Assembly (NCBI GenBank): GCA_947504605.1
Contig: CANNJE010000018.1
Location: forward strand, 1 to 33,482
DNA length: 33,482 nucleotides
Source of the DNA: Chitinophagaceae bacterium
GTDB lineage: Bacteria > Bacteroidota > Bacteroidia > Chitinophagales > Chitinophagaceae
Direction of reading: 5' to 3'
The notes beneath the pieces were generated by a model. It ran no database searches. It had not been told where the DNA came from and saw only the letters and a list, made by a program, of their open reading frames with translations. Position 1 is the first letter of the stretch, and every line of letters begins with the position of its first letter. The position numbers and the translations under genes were made by a program. This document shows, one piece after another, positions 15,525 through 23,742 of the stretch.

Positions 15525-16874
15525 ATGAATAAAATGGACGAAGCGCATTTACTTACAGAAGGAGATGTAAATTTTTCTGCATCAAGAAAAATGTGGTACA
15601 GTGTATTGGATAAAACGACCTTGGATTTATTGGAAGAGGACGCTCATTATTTTCTACACCAGTCTTTGTCGACTCCCTGTTTGGATGTTTTAGAATCCTG
15701 TGAAGGAATTTATATCAAAGATGTTAGTGGAAAAAGCTATATGGATTTTCACGGGAACAATGTTCATCAGGTTGGATATCGTAATCCCTATGTGATTGAT
15801 AAAATAAAGCAGCAGATGGATATCCTTCCATTTTCTCCGAGGCGATATACAAATGGCATTGCAATTGAATTTTCGAAAAAACTTACTTCCTTATTTCCGG
15901 AATCATTAAACAGGGTATTGTTTGCTCCAGGCGGTACAAGTTCTGTTGGAATAGCCTTAAAGCTGGCAAGGGTAATCACGGGGAAGAATAAAGTGGTGTC
16001 ATTAACTGATTCCTTTCATGGAGCTTCATTAGACGCCATTGCTGTAGGTGGTGAAGCGCAGTTTAAAAAGTATATGGGTCCTTTATTCCCTGAAACAATT
16101 AATATTCCACAGCCAGTTCAGTATCGTACTGATAGCATTGACCCTGATGAAAATTTATATGCAGATGCGCTGGAAGAAATTATTAAGAAGGATCCTCAAA
16201 TAGGTGCATTTATAGCGGAAACCATTCGGAATACCGATGTACAGATTCCAAGCAGGGCATATTGGAAAAGGGTTCGTGAAATTTGTACAGCTTACAATGT
16301 GATACTAATACTGGATGAAATACCTATTGCATTTGGCAGAACAGGTAAAATGTTTGCATTTGAACATTACGATATCGAGCCTGATATTGTTTGTTTGGGA
16401 AAGGGGTTGGGAGCGGGTATAATTCCTTTTGCAGCGATTGTTACAAAGGATCAGTATAATATTGCCGCCGAAGTTTCGCTGGGTCATTATACACATGAAA
16501 AAAGTCCATTGGGTTGTGCTGCGGGTTTGGCCATGATAACCTATATAGAGGAAAATGACTTGTTGAAAAAAGTAAAGGAAGATGAATTGTTTATGCGTTC
16601 GGCACTTTTAAGATTAAAGCAACAATTCCCCATCATTGGGGATGTAAGGGGTATTGGTTTGTTGTGGGGTATTGAGTTGGTGAAGGATTCAGCAACAAAG
16701 GAGAAGGCCATAACAGAAGCAGAAAAAATCATGTATGAATGCCTTCAAAACGGGTTGAGTTTTAAAGTTTCCCAGGGAAATGTTTTACAATTATGTCCGC
16801 CGCTGATTATTACAAGAGCGGAATTAGAAAACGCTGTTTTAATACTGGAAAAGGCTTTTACTTCTATTAGCTGA
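15525..16874 (+). CDS. class III PLP enzyme, probable (R)-1-hydroxy-2-aminoethylphosphonate ammonia-lyase (PbfA-like)
   Basis: This 449-aa fold-type I PLP protein belongs to the class III aminotransferase superfamily. Seen: GGTSSVGIALKLAR (cofactor phosphate site), SFHGASLDA, LDEIPIAFGRTG with the PLP-binding Asp, and the Schiff-base Lys293 in CLGKGLGAG. The usual transaminase DEVQTG is DEIPIA, which fits the lyase branch (PbfA, ethanolamine-phosphate phospho-lyase) better than omega-transaminases. Context with the phosphonatase-like HAD and TIGR03364 oxidase argues for PbfA, which turns 1-hydroxy-2-aminoethylphosphonate into phosphonoacetaldehyde and ammonia. A phosphoethanolamine lyase or an ordinary transaminase remains possible. 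The ATG at 15525 is preferred to the TTG just before it; 15534 is also possible. Confidence 0.8.
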   Translation: MNKMDEAHLLTEGDVNFSASRKMWYSVLDKTTLDLLEEDAHYFLHQSLSTPCLDVLESCEGIYIKDVSGKSYMDFHGNNVHQVGYRNPYVIDKIKQQMDILPFSPRRYTNGIAIEFSKKLTSLFPESLNRVLFAPGGTSSVGIALKLARVITGKNKVVSLTDSFHGASLDAIAVGGEAQFKKYMGPLFPETINIPQPVQYRTDSIDPDENLYADALEEIIKKDPQIGAFIAETIRNTDVQIPSRAYWKRVREICTAYNVILILDEIPIAFGRTGKMFAFEHYDIEPDIVCLGKGLGAGIIPFAAIVTKDQYNIAAEVSLGHYTHEKSPLGCAAGLAMITYIEENDLLKKVKEDELFMRSALLRLKQQFPIIGDVRGIGLLWGIELVKDSATKEKAITEAEKIMYECLQNGLSFKVSQGNVLQLCPPLIITRAELENAVLILEKAFTSIS

Positions 16875-17040
16875 TTTAGTGTAAAATTAAAAAAGGTAGT
16901 TTCATGGAATATTATAAATACATTTCTAAGTAGATTTAAGTTGTAAGTATTGGTGATAAAATAAAAACATGCCGGCGGGCGATTTAACTAATTGAATATT
17001 TTAGAAAGGAAAATGTCTGATCGAAATAACCAAACTTAAA

Positions 17041-19077
17041 ATGAATAAAAAAATAAAGGCACTTCTTGTTTGTTTATTTCCTTTGGTAAGCGTGGCGCAG
17101 GAAACAACTACTATTCTCAAAGATTCTAGTGGTTTGAATCTTAATGAAGTTGTATTGACCGCACAAAGACAACCGCAGAAAAAAATATGGGTTCCTTTTT
17201 CTGTAAATACTTTAGGCAGAAAGGATATCGACGAATTTCAATTTCGTTCCACTCCGGAAGCGATGATGGCGATGAATGGACTGTTTGTTCAAAAAACAAA
17301 TCATGGGGGCGGTTCTCCATTTTTGAGAGGCGTTACAGGGAATCAGGTATTGCTTTTAACGGATGGCATTCGGTTAAATAATTCCATTTTTCGATATGGC
17401 CCTAACCAGTACCTGAACACTATTGATGTTTATACGATTAAAAGCATTGAGGTAGCAAAGGGCACCGGTTCTGTGCAGTATGGAACAGATGCCATCGGTG
17501 GTGTAATCAACCTTATTACCAATCAGCCTGTTTTTTCAAAAGATAAACGGGTATTCAATGGAAGGTTAATTTCCAAATACATGTCGGGGGATATGGAAAA
17601 AACAGTGAGGGGTGAAGGGCGTTATAGTGGAAAAAAAGTGGCTTTTTTAGGAGGTATCAGTAAACGAAATTTTGGCGATATCATTGGGGGCGATACAACA
17701 GGTAAACAATCTCCTTCGGGATATGAGGAATGGGCTTTTGATCTAAAAGCTTCTTTCCTGCTTTCAGAAAATGTGCAGCTTACTTTCGCTCACCAGTTTG
17801 TGCAGCAAAAACATGTACCGGTTTACCATAAAGTACAATTAGAAAATTTTAGTTTAAACGAAATGGATCCCCAGCAGCGATTATTGAGTTATGCCAGGTT
17901 AAACCTGCAGGGAAAATCTAAATGGTTTAAAGAAACAGCCATTACTCTTTCTTTTCAACAGGGTATAGAAGGTCGTAACAGTTTAAAAAACGGCAGTACC
18001 GTTTTAAGAAAGGAACGAGATAAAATACAAACAACGGGGTTTACAACAGAATTTTTATCTGTTGTAAATAAAAAATGGACCGCTAATTCCGGTATTGAAA
18101 TTTATACCGATCGTGTGGGTAGTATAAGAACGGATATAGACTTGCCTACCAATACAAAATTGGCAAAGCGGGGACTTTATCCAAACAATTCGGAATATGG
18201 TAATTATTCACTGTATTCATTGCATCATTGGCAGTTGGGGAAATGGGTTGTTGATGGAGGTTTGCGGTTTAATACATTTAATATTAAGATTACAGACAGT
18301 AGTTTGGGGCGTATTAATATTACGCCTTCCGCACTGGTAACCAACGGGGCTTTGTTGTATACAATTGCAAAAAATAAATCCTTGTATCTTTCTTTTAGCA
18401 GTGGCTACAGAGCTCCGAATATTGATGATATGGGAACACTGGGTATTGTTGATTTTCGGTATGAATTACCAACCTACCATCTGAAGCCCGAAAAATCACA
18501 ACATACCGAACTCGGTTATAAATTCCAATCCAGGAAAATAAGCGGAACATTTTCTGCTTATTATATGCATTTGTCTAATCTTATTACAAGGGTGAAATTG
18601 GCCGGTGAAATAATAAATGGTTACCCGGTTTACCGGAAAGAAAATACAGAAGCTGCCTATATAAAAGGGTTTGAAATAGAAAACAATATTGTGTTTACAA
18701 AAAATATCTATTTAAGCAGTGGATTTTCTTATACCTATGGACGGAGCTTAAGCAAGCAGGAACCATTAAGGCGCATCCCACCTTTTAACGGAAGGGTTAC
18801 CGGAACCTGGAGGCATCATCAATGGTTTGCTTCTTCAGAACTGATGTTTGCTTCCAAACAAACTAGGCTTGCTCAGGGAGACAAAGAGGATAACCGGATT
18901 GGAATAAATGGAACAGCAGGCTGGGAGGTTTTTAATTTTTACGGCGGCTATCAGCTCCCGGCGTTCCAATTTAATATGGGACTACAAAACATTTTTAATA
19001 AAGATTACCGAACTCATGGAAGCGGTATAAATGGGGTGGGCAGAAGTGTATGGGTTGCCGTAAAAGTTTTATTGTAA
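17041..19077 (+). CDS. TonB-dependent outer-membrane receptor
   Basis: This 678-aa receptor has a signal peptide (residues 1-19, ending SVAQ). A TonB-box-like N-terminal stretch (NEVVLTAQRQ, about 35-44) comes next. The plug (about 50-160) includes GGGSPFLRGVTGNQVLLLTD, RYGPNQYLNTIDVY and YGTDAIGGVINLIT. A 22-strand barrel follows, with the C-terminal NIFNKDYRTHGSG and a final hydrophobic strand. It lacks the carboxypeptidase-like N-domain and a SusD partner, so it is of the BtuB/heme/siderophore kind rather than a Sus glycan importer. The ligand is unknown. It lies 166 bp after the phosphonate genes, and its neighbour across the strand is the ethanolamine module, whose EutBC needs adenosylcobalamin. 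No cobalamin riboswitch precedes it, so a corrinoid role is only speculation. Confidence 0.9.
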   Translation: MNKKIKALLVCLFPLVSVAQETTTILKDSSGLNLNEVVLTAQRQPQKKIWVPFSVNTLGRKDIDEFQFRSTPEAMMAMNGLFVQKTNHGGGSPFLRGVTGNQVLLLTDGIRLNNSIFRYGPNQYLNTIDVYTIKSIEVAKGTGSVQYGTDAIGGVINLITNQPVFSKDKRVFNGRLISKYMSGDMEKTVRGEGRYSGKKVAFLGGISKRNFGDIIGGDTTGKQSPSGYEEWAFDLKASFLLSENVQLTFAHQFVQQKHVPVYHKVQLENFSLNEMDPQQRLLSYARLNLQGKSKWFKETAITLSFQQGIEGRNSLKNGSTVLRKERDKIQTTGFTTEFLSVVNKKWTANSGIEIYTDRVGSIRTDIDLPTNTKLAKRGLYPNNSEYGNYSLYSLHHWQLGKWVVDGGLRFNTFNIKITDSSLGRINITPSALVTNGALLYTIAKNKSLYLSFSSGYRAPNIDDMGTLGIVDFRYELPTYHLKPEKSQHTELGYKFQSRKISGTFSAYYMHLSNLITRVKLAGEIINGYPVYRKENTEAAYIKGFEIENNIVFTKNIYLSSGFSYTYGRSLSKQEPLRRIPPFNGRVTGTWRHHQWFASSELMFASKQTRLAQGDKEDNRIGINGTAGWEVFNFYGGYQLPAFQFNMGLQNIFNKDYRTHGSGINGVGRSVWVAVKVLL

Positions 19078-19084
19078 TAAAATT

Positions 19085-19789
19085 TTAATCCTGTAATTCC
19101 ATCATCAATGAATGCGTAGAAGGTATTCTTTCCTCAGGAGTTAAAGTGTATTTCCATTTCTTAAAAGCCGATTTAATGCTCAATGGATGTCTGAGCAGAT
19201 AAACAGCGCATAAACCCGAAACAGCGCCAATTACTGCGCCAATCAAAACATCAGATATACTATTTTGTGAAAGGTAGAGGCGGCTATAGGCCATGAGGAT
19301 TGCTGCTGCTAAAATGGGCAACTGCCATTTTTTATTTTTCAATAATAAAGCGACAACGGTTACTAATGCAAAAGCGGTAGCTGTATGTCCCGAAGGGAAA
19401 CCTACGAAACGATCATAGCTAGTATTGTTAGTAAAAAATAGATATTGACCGGCTTCGAAATACAAAGTAGTTGTTTGATTATATATGTTTTTTATAAGCT
19501 GCACCGTTATGGTGGATATCAGGAATGCATAAAGCATTGTTTTACCCAATGGATATTTCTTCAGGTAAAAAATGATAAAGGCGATACCGCAAACAGCAAA
19601 TAATCCATCACTCATAAAAGTGTAGTTGATAAAAAATACATTCAACAAAATTGGATGGCTGGTATTTTGGAATATCATAAAACCAGTACTTTCTTTTGTC
19701 AATAGAAAAACGATACTTAAAAACAGCGTTGAAGCCAGCGTGAAAAAGTAGGTTTTGTTTTGGCTGACTAAAGTGGCTTTCTGTTGCAT
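19085..19789 (-). CDS. PAP2-fold membrane protein lacking the catalytic histidine
   Basis: This 234-aa protein with about six membrane helices resembles type 2 phosphatidic acid phosphatases. The central motif is intact (FPSGHTATAF, His135). In the third motif the nucleophilic His is replaced by Asn176: SRLYLSQNSISDV against the family's SRxYLxxHxxSD. The first motif KX6RP also looks lost: Lys100 is followed at +7/+8 by Thr-Thr. The DNA codon is a clear AAT. With the nucleophile gone, the protein is probably not an active phosphatase, though the frame is intact. It ends 7 bp from the convergent TonB receptor gene and starts 132 bp after eutC, so it may be read from the same transcript. Confidence 0.85.
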   Translation of the reverse strand: MQQKATLVSQNKTYFFTLASTLFLSIVFLLTKESTGFMIFQNTSHPILLNVFFINYTFMSDGLFAVCGIAFIIFYLKKYPLGKTMLYAFLISTITVQLIKNIYNQTTTLYFEAGQYLFFTNNTSYDRFVGFPSGHTATAFALVTVVALLLKNKKWQLPILAAAILMAYSRLYLSQNSISDVLIGAVIGAVSGLCAVYLLRHPLSIKSAFKKWKYTLTPEERIPSTHSLMMELQD

Positions 19790-19921
19790 ATTCCTTATTT
19801 TGAAAAAGCAAATTCACACTGTAGTTTTACTTTAATGTTAAAACAGTATTAAGGGAATGTTATCAATTAGAGGATGCTGGTCATTTTTAGTAGGGGAATA
19901 AGGAACCAGGCTTAACAGCTA

Positions 19922-20716
19922 TTAAAGCAAACCGGTTGGTTTTGTTTGGGTAAAAGGGAGGGAAGGAGCTGATTCATCTTTTAATTGAATGCCGCTTAGC
20001 TTCAGTCTCAGCGATTCCTTTATCAATAAAAATATTTTTTGAGCAGCCAGTTCAAAACTTAATCCTCCGGGTCTGATATTAGAGATGCAGTTGCGCAGTA
20101 CATCTGTATTGCCTGGTTTGGGGTTGAAAGTTAGGTAAGCTCCCAAACTATCGGGGGAAGAAAGTCCGGGCCGCTCACCCAATAAAATAAGGGAGAGGGA
20201 AGCAGGACTAAGCTGGCCTGTTTGATCACTGATGGCAACCCGACCCTGCTCAATAATACAAACTGGTGCTATTGAAAAACCTGCATTTTTTAACAAAGGC
20301 ATTAATAAAAAAAGCAGTTGCATCGCATGGTTATTGACTGCTGTGGCAGATAAGCCATCTGTGATTGAAATACAAATATCATAAGGGTTGTCAGCTTTTT
20401 CCTGTTCCATTATTTTAATGGAGTCTTCATTCAGCCTTCTGCCATAATCGGGTCTTTGCAGGTATTGTTGTCTATTGGCAGCTGCGGAAAACAAAAGCAA
20501 TAATGGGTGTTGCAATTTTTGAATTCCTTCTATCAACAGCTCTTTATCGAGTAAATTATACACCGCATCTCTTGCATTGGCATGCGCCAGTTTAAATGCT
20601 AAACTTTCGGCCAGTGGTATTGAAACACCTGTTCTGCCCAAAGCGATGCGGGCATCTGTCACAGAACGGAGCGCTTGCCATGGATCTGACTGAACGATCA
20701 ATTGTTTGCCTTTCAC
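19922..20716 (-). CDS. eutC: ethanolamine ammonia-lyase small subunit
   Basis: This 264-aa EutC is the small subunit of adenosylcobalamin-dependent ethanolamine ammonia-lyase, which makes acetaldehyde and ammonia. Diagnostic segments: DARIALGRTGVSIPL (22-36), RPDYGRRL, ITDGLSATAVNNHA and LLGERPGLSSPDSLGAYL. The N-terminus is short compared with enterobacterial EutC, which carries an extra targeting and solubility segment for the microcompartment. That agrees with the absence of shell genes here. Its ATG overlaps the eutB stop by 4 bp (ATGA), so the subunits are translationally coupled. Confidence 0.95.
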   Translation of the reverse strand: MKGKQLIVQSDPWQALRSVTDARIALGRTGVSIPLAESLAFKLAHANARDAVYNLLDKELLIEGIQKLQHPLLLLFSAAANRQQYLQRPDYGRRLNEDSIKIMEQEKADNPYDICISITDGLSATAVNNHAMQLLFLLMPLLKNAGFSIAPVCIIEQGRVAISDQTGQLSPASLSLILLGERPGLSSPDSLGAYLTFNPKPGNTDVLRNCISNIRPGGLSFELAAQKIFLLIKESLRLKLSGIQLKDESAPSLPFTQTKPTGLL

Positions 20717-22089
20717 GAGCGATGGTATTTAAGTAAAGGATGTGAATTTTGCACCGGTAGCAAGTTGCCTGAAGAATCTATAATTTGCTGGCCAATTAAC
20801 CATGCTTCAAATTCGGGAGCTGGTTTTAAGTCAAGTATTTTTCGGAGGTATACAATATCATGGAAGGAAGTGGACTGATAATTCAGCATGATATCATCCG
20901 CACCAGGTACGCCCATAATAAAATTGCAGCCTGCTATTCCCATTAGCAATAATAAATTATCCATATCGTCCTGGTCTGTTTCAGCATGGTTGGTGTAACA
21001 AATATCCATTCCCATTGGCAGTCCAAGTAATTTGGCGCAAAAATGATCTTCTAATGCGGCTCTTGTAATTTGTTTGCCATCAAATAAATACTCGGGGCCG
21101 ATAAAACCAACCACCGAATTTACGAGCAGTGGGTTAAAGTGCCGGGCAATACCGTAAGCCCTTGCTTCGCAGGTTTGCTGATCTACTCCTCCATGCGCAT
21201 TGGCTGAGAGGGAAGATCCCTGTCCGGTTTCGAAATACATAAAATTATTTCCCACCGTACCCCGTTTTAGAGACAAGCCTGCTTCATACGCTTCCTGCAA
21301 AAGCGCAAGGCTGACCCCAAAACTTTTATTGGTTAATTCTGTGCCTCCAATGGATTGAAAAATTAAATCTACCGGGGCATTCTGGTTTATTAAAGATAAA
21401 CTGGTGGTTAGATGGCAGAGTACACATGATTGGGTTGGAATATCAAAACCGCTGATAACCTGATCGAGCATTTGCAGGATGGCATTGGTTGTGGCCGGAT
21501 TGTCTGTAGCAGGATTGATGCCAATAACAGCATCACCGCTTGCATAAAGAAGTCCATCGATTAAACTAGCAGCAATTCCTTTCAGATCATCTGTAGGATG
21601 GTTGGGTTGTAGCCTTGAAGAAAACCTTCCTTTTAAACCAAGGGTATTTCTAAAACGAGTTATGACTTCCACTTTTTTTGCCACCAATATTAAATCCTGG
21701 TTGCGCATGAGTTTGCTCACGGCTGCAGCCATTTCCGGAGTGATTCCTTTAAACAATAAATGTAAGGTCGCATTATCTGCGGCATCGCTTAGCAACCAGT
21801 CTCTAAACATACCTACGGTAAAAGAACTGATGGGGGCAAAAGCAACCTTATCATGCGTGTCGATAATTAACCTGGTTACTTCATCCGTTTCGTAGGGAAT
21901 GACTGTTTCTGATAAGAAATTTTTTAAAGGAATGTCTGCAAGGCAGAATTGTGCCGCCACTCTTTCTTCATAACTGGAAGCATTTAATCCAGCCATTGCA
22001 TCACCCGATCTAAAGGGACTGGCTTTGGCCAGCAAAGTCTTTAGATCGATGAAAGTATACCGATGATTTTTTATTGAATAATGATACAT
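20713..22089 (-). CDS. eutB: ethanolamine ammonia-lyase large subunit
   Basis: This 458-aa EutB is full length (about 453 aa in E. coli). It is a TIM-barrel catalytic subunit that binds ethanolamine and, with EutC, adenosylcobalamin. Recognisable segments are FRSGDAMAGLNASSYEERVAA near the N-terminus, DGLLYASGDAVIGINPATDN in the middle, and FETGQGSSLSANAHGGVDQQ followed by the RHFNPLLVNSVVGFIGPEYL stretch. No signal peptide, so it is cytoplasmic. It sits 9 bp downstream of the permease gene and overlaps eutC by 4 bp: one operon. No eutA reactivase, eutE aldehyde dehydrogenase or shell protein gene is present. Confidence 0.96.
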   Translation of the reverse strand: MYHYSIKNHRYTFIDLKTLLAKASPFRSGDAMAGLNASSYEERVAAQFCLADIPLKNFLSETVIPYETDEVTRLIIDTHDKVAFAPISSFTVGMFRDWLLSDAADNATLHLLFKGITPEMAAAVSKLMRNQDLILVAKKVEVITRFRNTLGLKGRFSSRLQPNHPTDDLKGIAASLIDGLLYASGDAVIGINPATDNPATTNAILQMLDQVISGFDIPTQSCVLCHLTTSLSLINQNAPVDLIFQSIGGTELTNKSFGVSLALLQEAYEAGLSLKRGTVGNNFMYFETGQGSSLSANAHGGVDQQTCEARAYGIARHFNPLLVNSVVGFIGPEYLFDGKQITRAALEDHFCAKLLGLPMGMDICYTNHAETDQDDMDNLLLLMGIAGCNFIMGVPGADDIMLNYQSTSFHDIVYLRKILDLKPAPEFEAWLIGQQIIDSSGNLLPVQNSHPLLKYHRS

Positions 22090-22098
22090 CTTATTCGT

Positions 22099-23439
22099 TT
22101 AAGCGTTGCTGTTATCAGGTGCTTTGCCTTTATTTTTTATGAAGCTAAATAAAGCAAAACAAGCTAGCATAATTGCAATATAAATAATGGCTAAGGTTGA
22201 ATTAAAATAGCACATCGCAATAAAAGAAAAGGAAGCGATGAGCAGTGCGGTGATTGGGAGCAGGGGGTAAAGCGGAACCTTAAACGGTCTTTCTAATGCA
22301 GGTTCTTTTTTTCTAAGTTGTAAAACTGCTACCATCGAAATGATATAGAGGGTTAATGCGCCAAATACAGAAATGGTAATGATGGCTGCAGTTTTGCCGG
22401 TTAGCAGTGCAATAATGCCAATGGCCATATTAACAAGCAAAGCATTGGCGGGTGTACGAAACTTAGGCTGTATTTTACCCAGTGCTGCAGGAGCAAAACC
22501 TACTTTGCCAAATTCATAGGAAGCTCTTCCTGCAGCCAGTACGATGCCATGAAAGGACGCAATCAGTCCGAATAATCCGATGGTGATTAACAGGTGATAG
22601 AAGTAATTGTTGCTTCCAATTAATTTGGCCAAAGCCAGTGGTAGCGGAGAATCTGATACCGATCCGTCTGCCGCATATACGATGGTTTCCCATCCTCCCA
22701 CGCCAATAGAACTTGTAAAAGTTAATATACACAGGATGACCAGTGTAAGGATAGCGGTTCCAAAACCAATAAGAATCGTTCGTTGTGGTTTGATGGCTTC
22801 TTCGGCTACGTTGGCTACCCCTTCAATGCCCAGAAAAAACCAAATGGCAAAGGGGATACAGGCAAAGATTCCCGGTATTCCATGGGGGAGTGCATTGTGT
22901 TGTAAATTTTTAAATTCGAAATGGGGTAACATAAAGCCTGCAAAAAGCAGGAGTTCGCCCACAGCCAATATGGTGATGACCAGTTCAAATATTGCGGCAG
23001 CTTTTACGCCACGGATATTTAGAAAAGTAAAAATAAAATAACTAAAAATAGCGATCACCAGAATGGGGATCTGAGGAAAAAAAATATTAAAATAAGCACC
23101 AATGGCAAAAGCAATGGCCGGGGGTGCAAATATAAATTCAATATTTTGAGCCATACCTGCAATAAAACCCCAGTTAGAACCAAGTGCACGGGTTGCATAA
23201 TCAAAACCACCTCCCGCTTTAGGAATGGCTGTAGCCAGTTCTGTATAACTAAAAGTGAAGGAAATGTACATCACAATAATAAAAAGCGTGGCAATGGCTA
23301 ACCCCAGGGTGCCTCCTTGTTCCAGTCCGAGGTTCCAGCCAAAGTACATTCCTGATATAACATATCCTACGCCAAGTCCCCAAAGCATGAGGGGGGTAAG
23401 CGATCTTTTTAAAACTGGCTTTTCAGTGATTGGTTCCAT
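22099..23439 (-). CDS. eat: ethanolamine permease (APC superfamily)
   Basis: This 446-aa transporter with about 12 membrane helices is of the ethanolamine transporter family of APC permeases. Seen: MLWGLGVGYVISGMYFGWNL near the N-terminus, ELATAIPKAGGGFDYATRAL (helix 2/3 region), WFFLGIEGVANVAEEA and SFHGIVLAAGRASYEFG. These are characteristic of ethanolamine permeases rather than general amino-acid carriers. It is the first gene of the permease-eutB-eutC operon, which fixes its likely substrate. The ATG at 23439 gives a short cytoplasmic N-terminus before helix 1. I could not find a convincing promoter in the 303-bp upstream region. Confidence 0.92.
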   Translation of the reverse strand: MEPITEKPVLKRSLTPLMLWGLGVGYVISGMYFGWNLGLEQGGTLGLAIATLFIIVMYISFTFSYTELATAIPKAGGGFDYATRALGSNWGFIAGMAQNIEFIFAPPAIAFAIGAYFNIFFPQIPILVIAIFSYFIFTFLNIRGVKAAAIFELVITILAVGELLLFAGFMLPHFEFKNLQHNALPHGIPGIFACIPFAIWFFLGIEGVANVAEEAIKPQRTILIGFGTAILTLVILCILTFTSSIGVGGWETIVYAADGSVSDSPLPLALAKLIGSNNYFYHLLITIGLFGLIASFHGIVLAAGRASYEFGKVGFAPAALGKIQPKFRTPANALLVNMAIGIIALLTGKTAAIITISVFGALTLYIISMVAVLQLRKKEPALERPFKVPLYPLLPITALLIASFSFIAMCYFNSTLAIIYIAIMLACFALFSFIKNKGKAPDNSNA

Positions 23440-23742
23440 CGATTGGTATATTAGATATAAAATTTAAAAGTGAATATACGGATAGTTTACTATTTAGATT
23501 GGTTACGGGATCGACTTCTGGATAATCGAAAATAAAAAGGTTTTAACAGAAGCAGATGATAACTGTTTTTATACATTACTTGTCTTCCGTTCATTTTAAA
23601 AAATACTCTATAGTAGGTATTTTTTGAGTTGAACAATAGCGCAACTTTACATCCAATATATTTAGTTGCCTGATCTGAAATTATTGTTTTAACATCTTAT
23701 CAGCTTTACCCAAATAAAAGAAACCTTTTAAACAAAAACAGC
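23440..23742. other. divergent intergenic region between ethanolamine operon and MORN gene
   Basis: This 303-bp non-coding region contains a 9-bp perfect inverted repeat (23598-23625). A TATATTTA near 23657 is one base off the plus-strand -7 consensus. No cobalamin-riboswitch B12-box (GCCACTG-like) or CAAAnnTA for the minus strand was found. Confidence 0.5.
23598..23625. repeat. inverted repeat AAAAAATAC-N10-GTATTTTTT
   Basis: A perfect 9-bp stem with a 10-base loop (TCTATAGTAG). It has A-tracts and T-tracts on its outer sides, so it could act as a bidirectional, weak terminator-like hairpin or as a protein site. It lies between divergent genes, where a terminator is not expected, which makes a regulatory site possible. 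Confidence 0.45.

Noticed and set aside
16875-17040. cobalamin riboswitch before the TonB receptor
   Set aside because: The 166-bp gap lacks a B12-box-like GCCACTG and the multi-stem layout; too short for a full cobalamin riboswitch plus leader.
22607-23041. 144-codon plus-strand frame
   Set aside because: Antisense to the ethanolamine permease; Pro/Ser-rich shadow composition.
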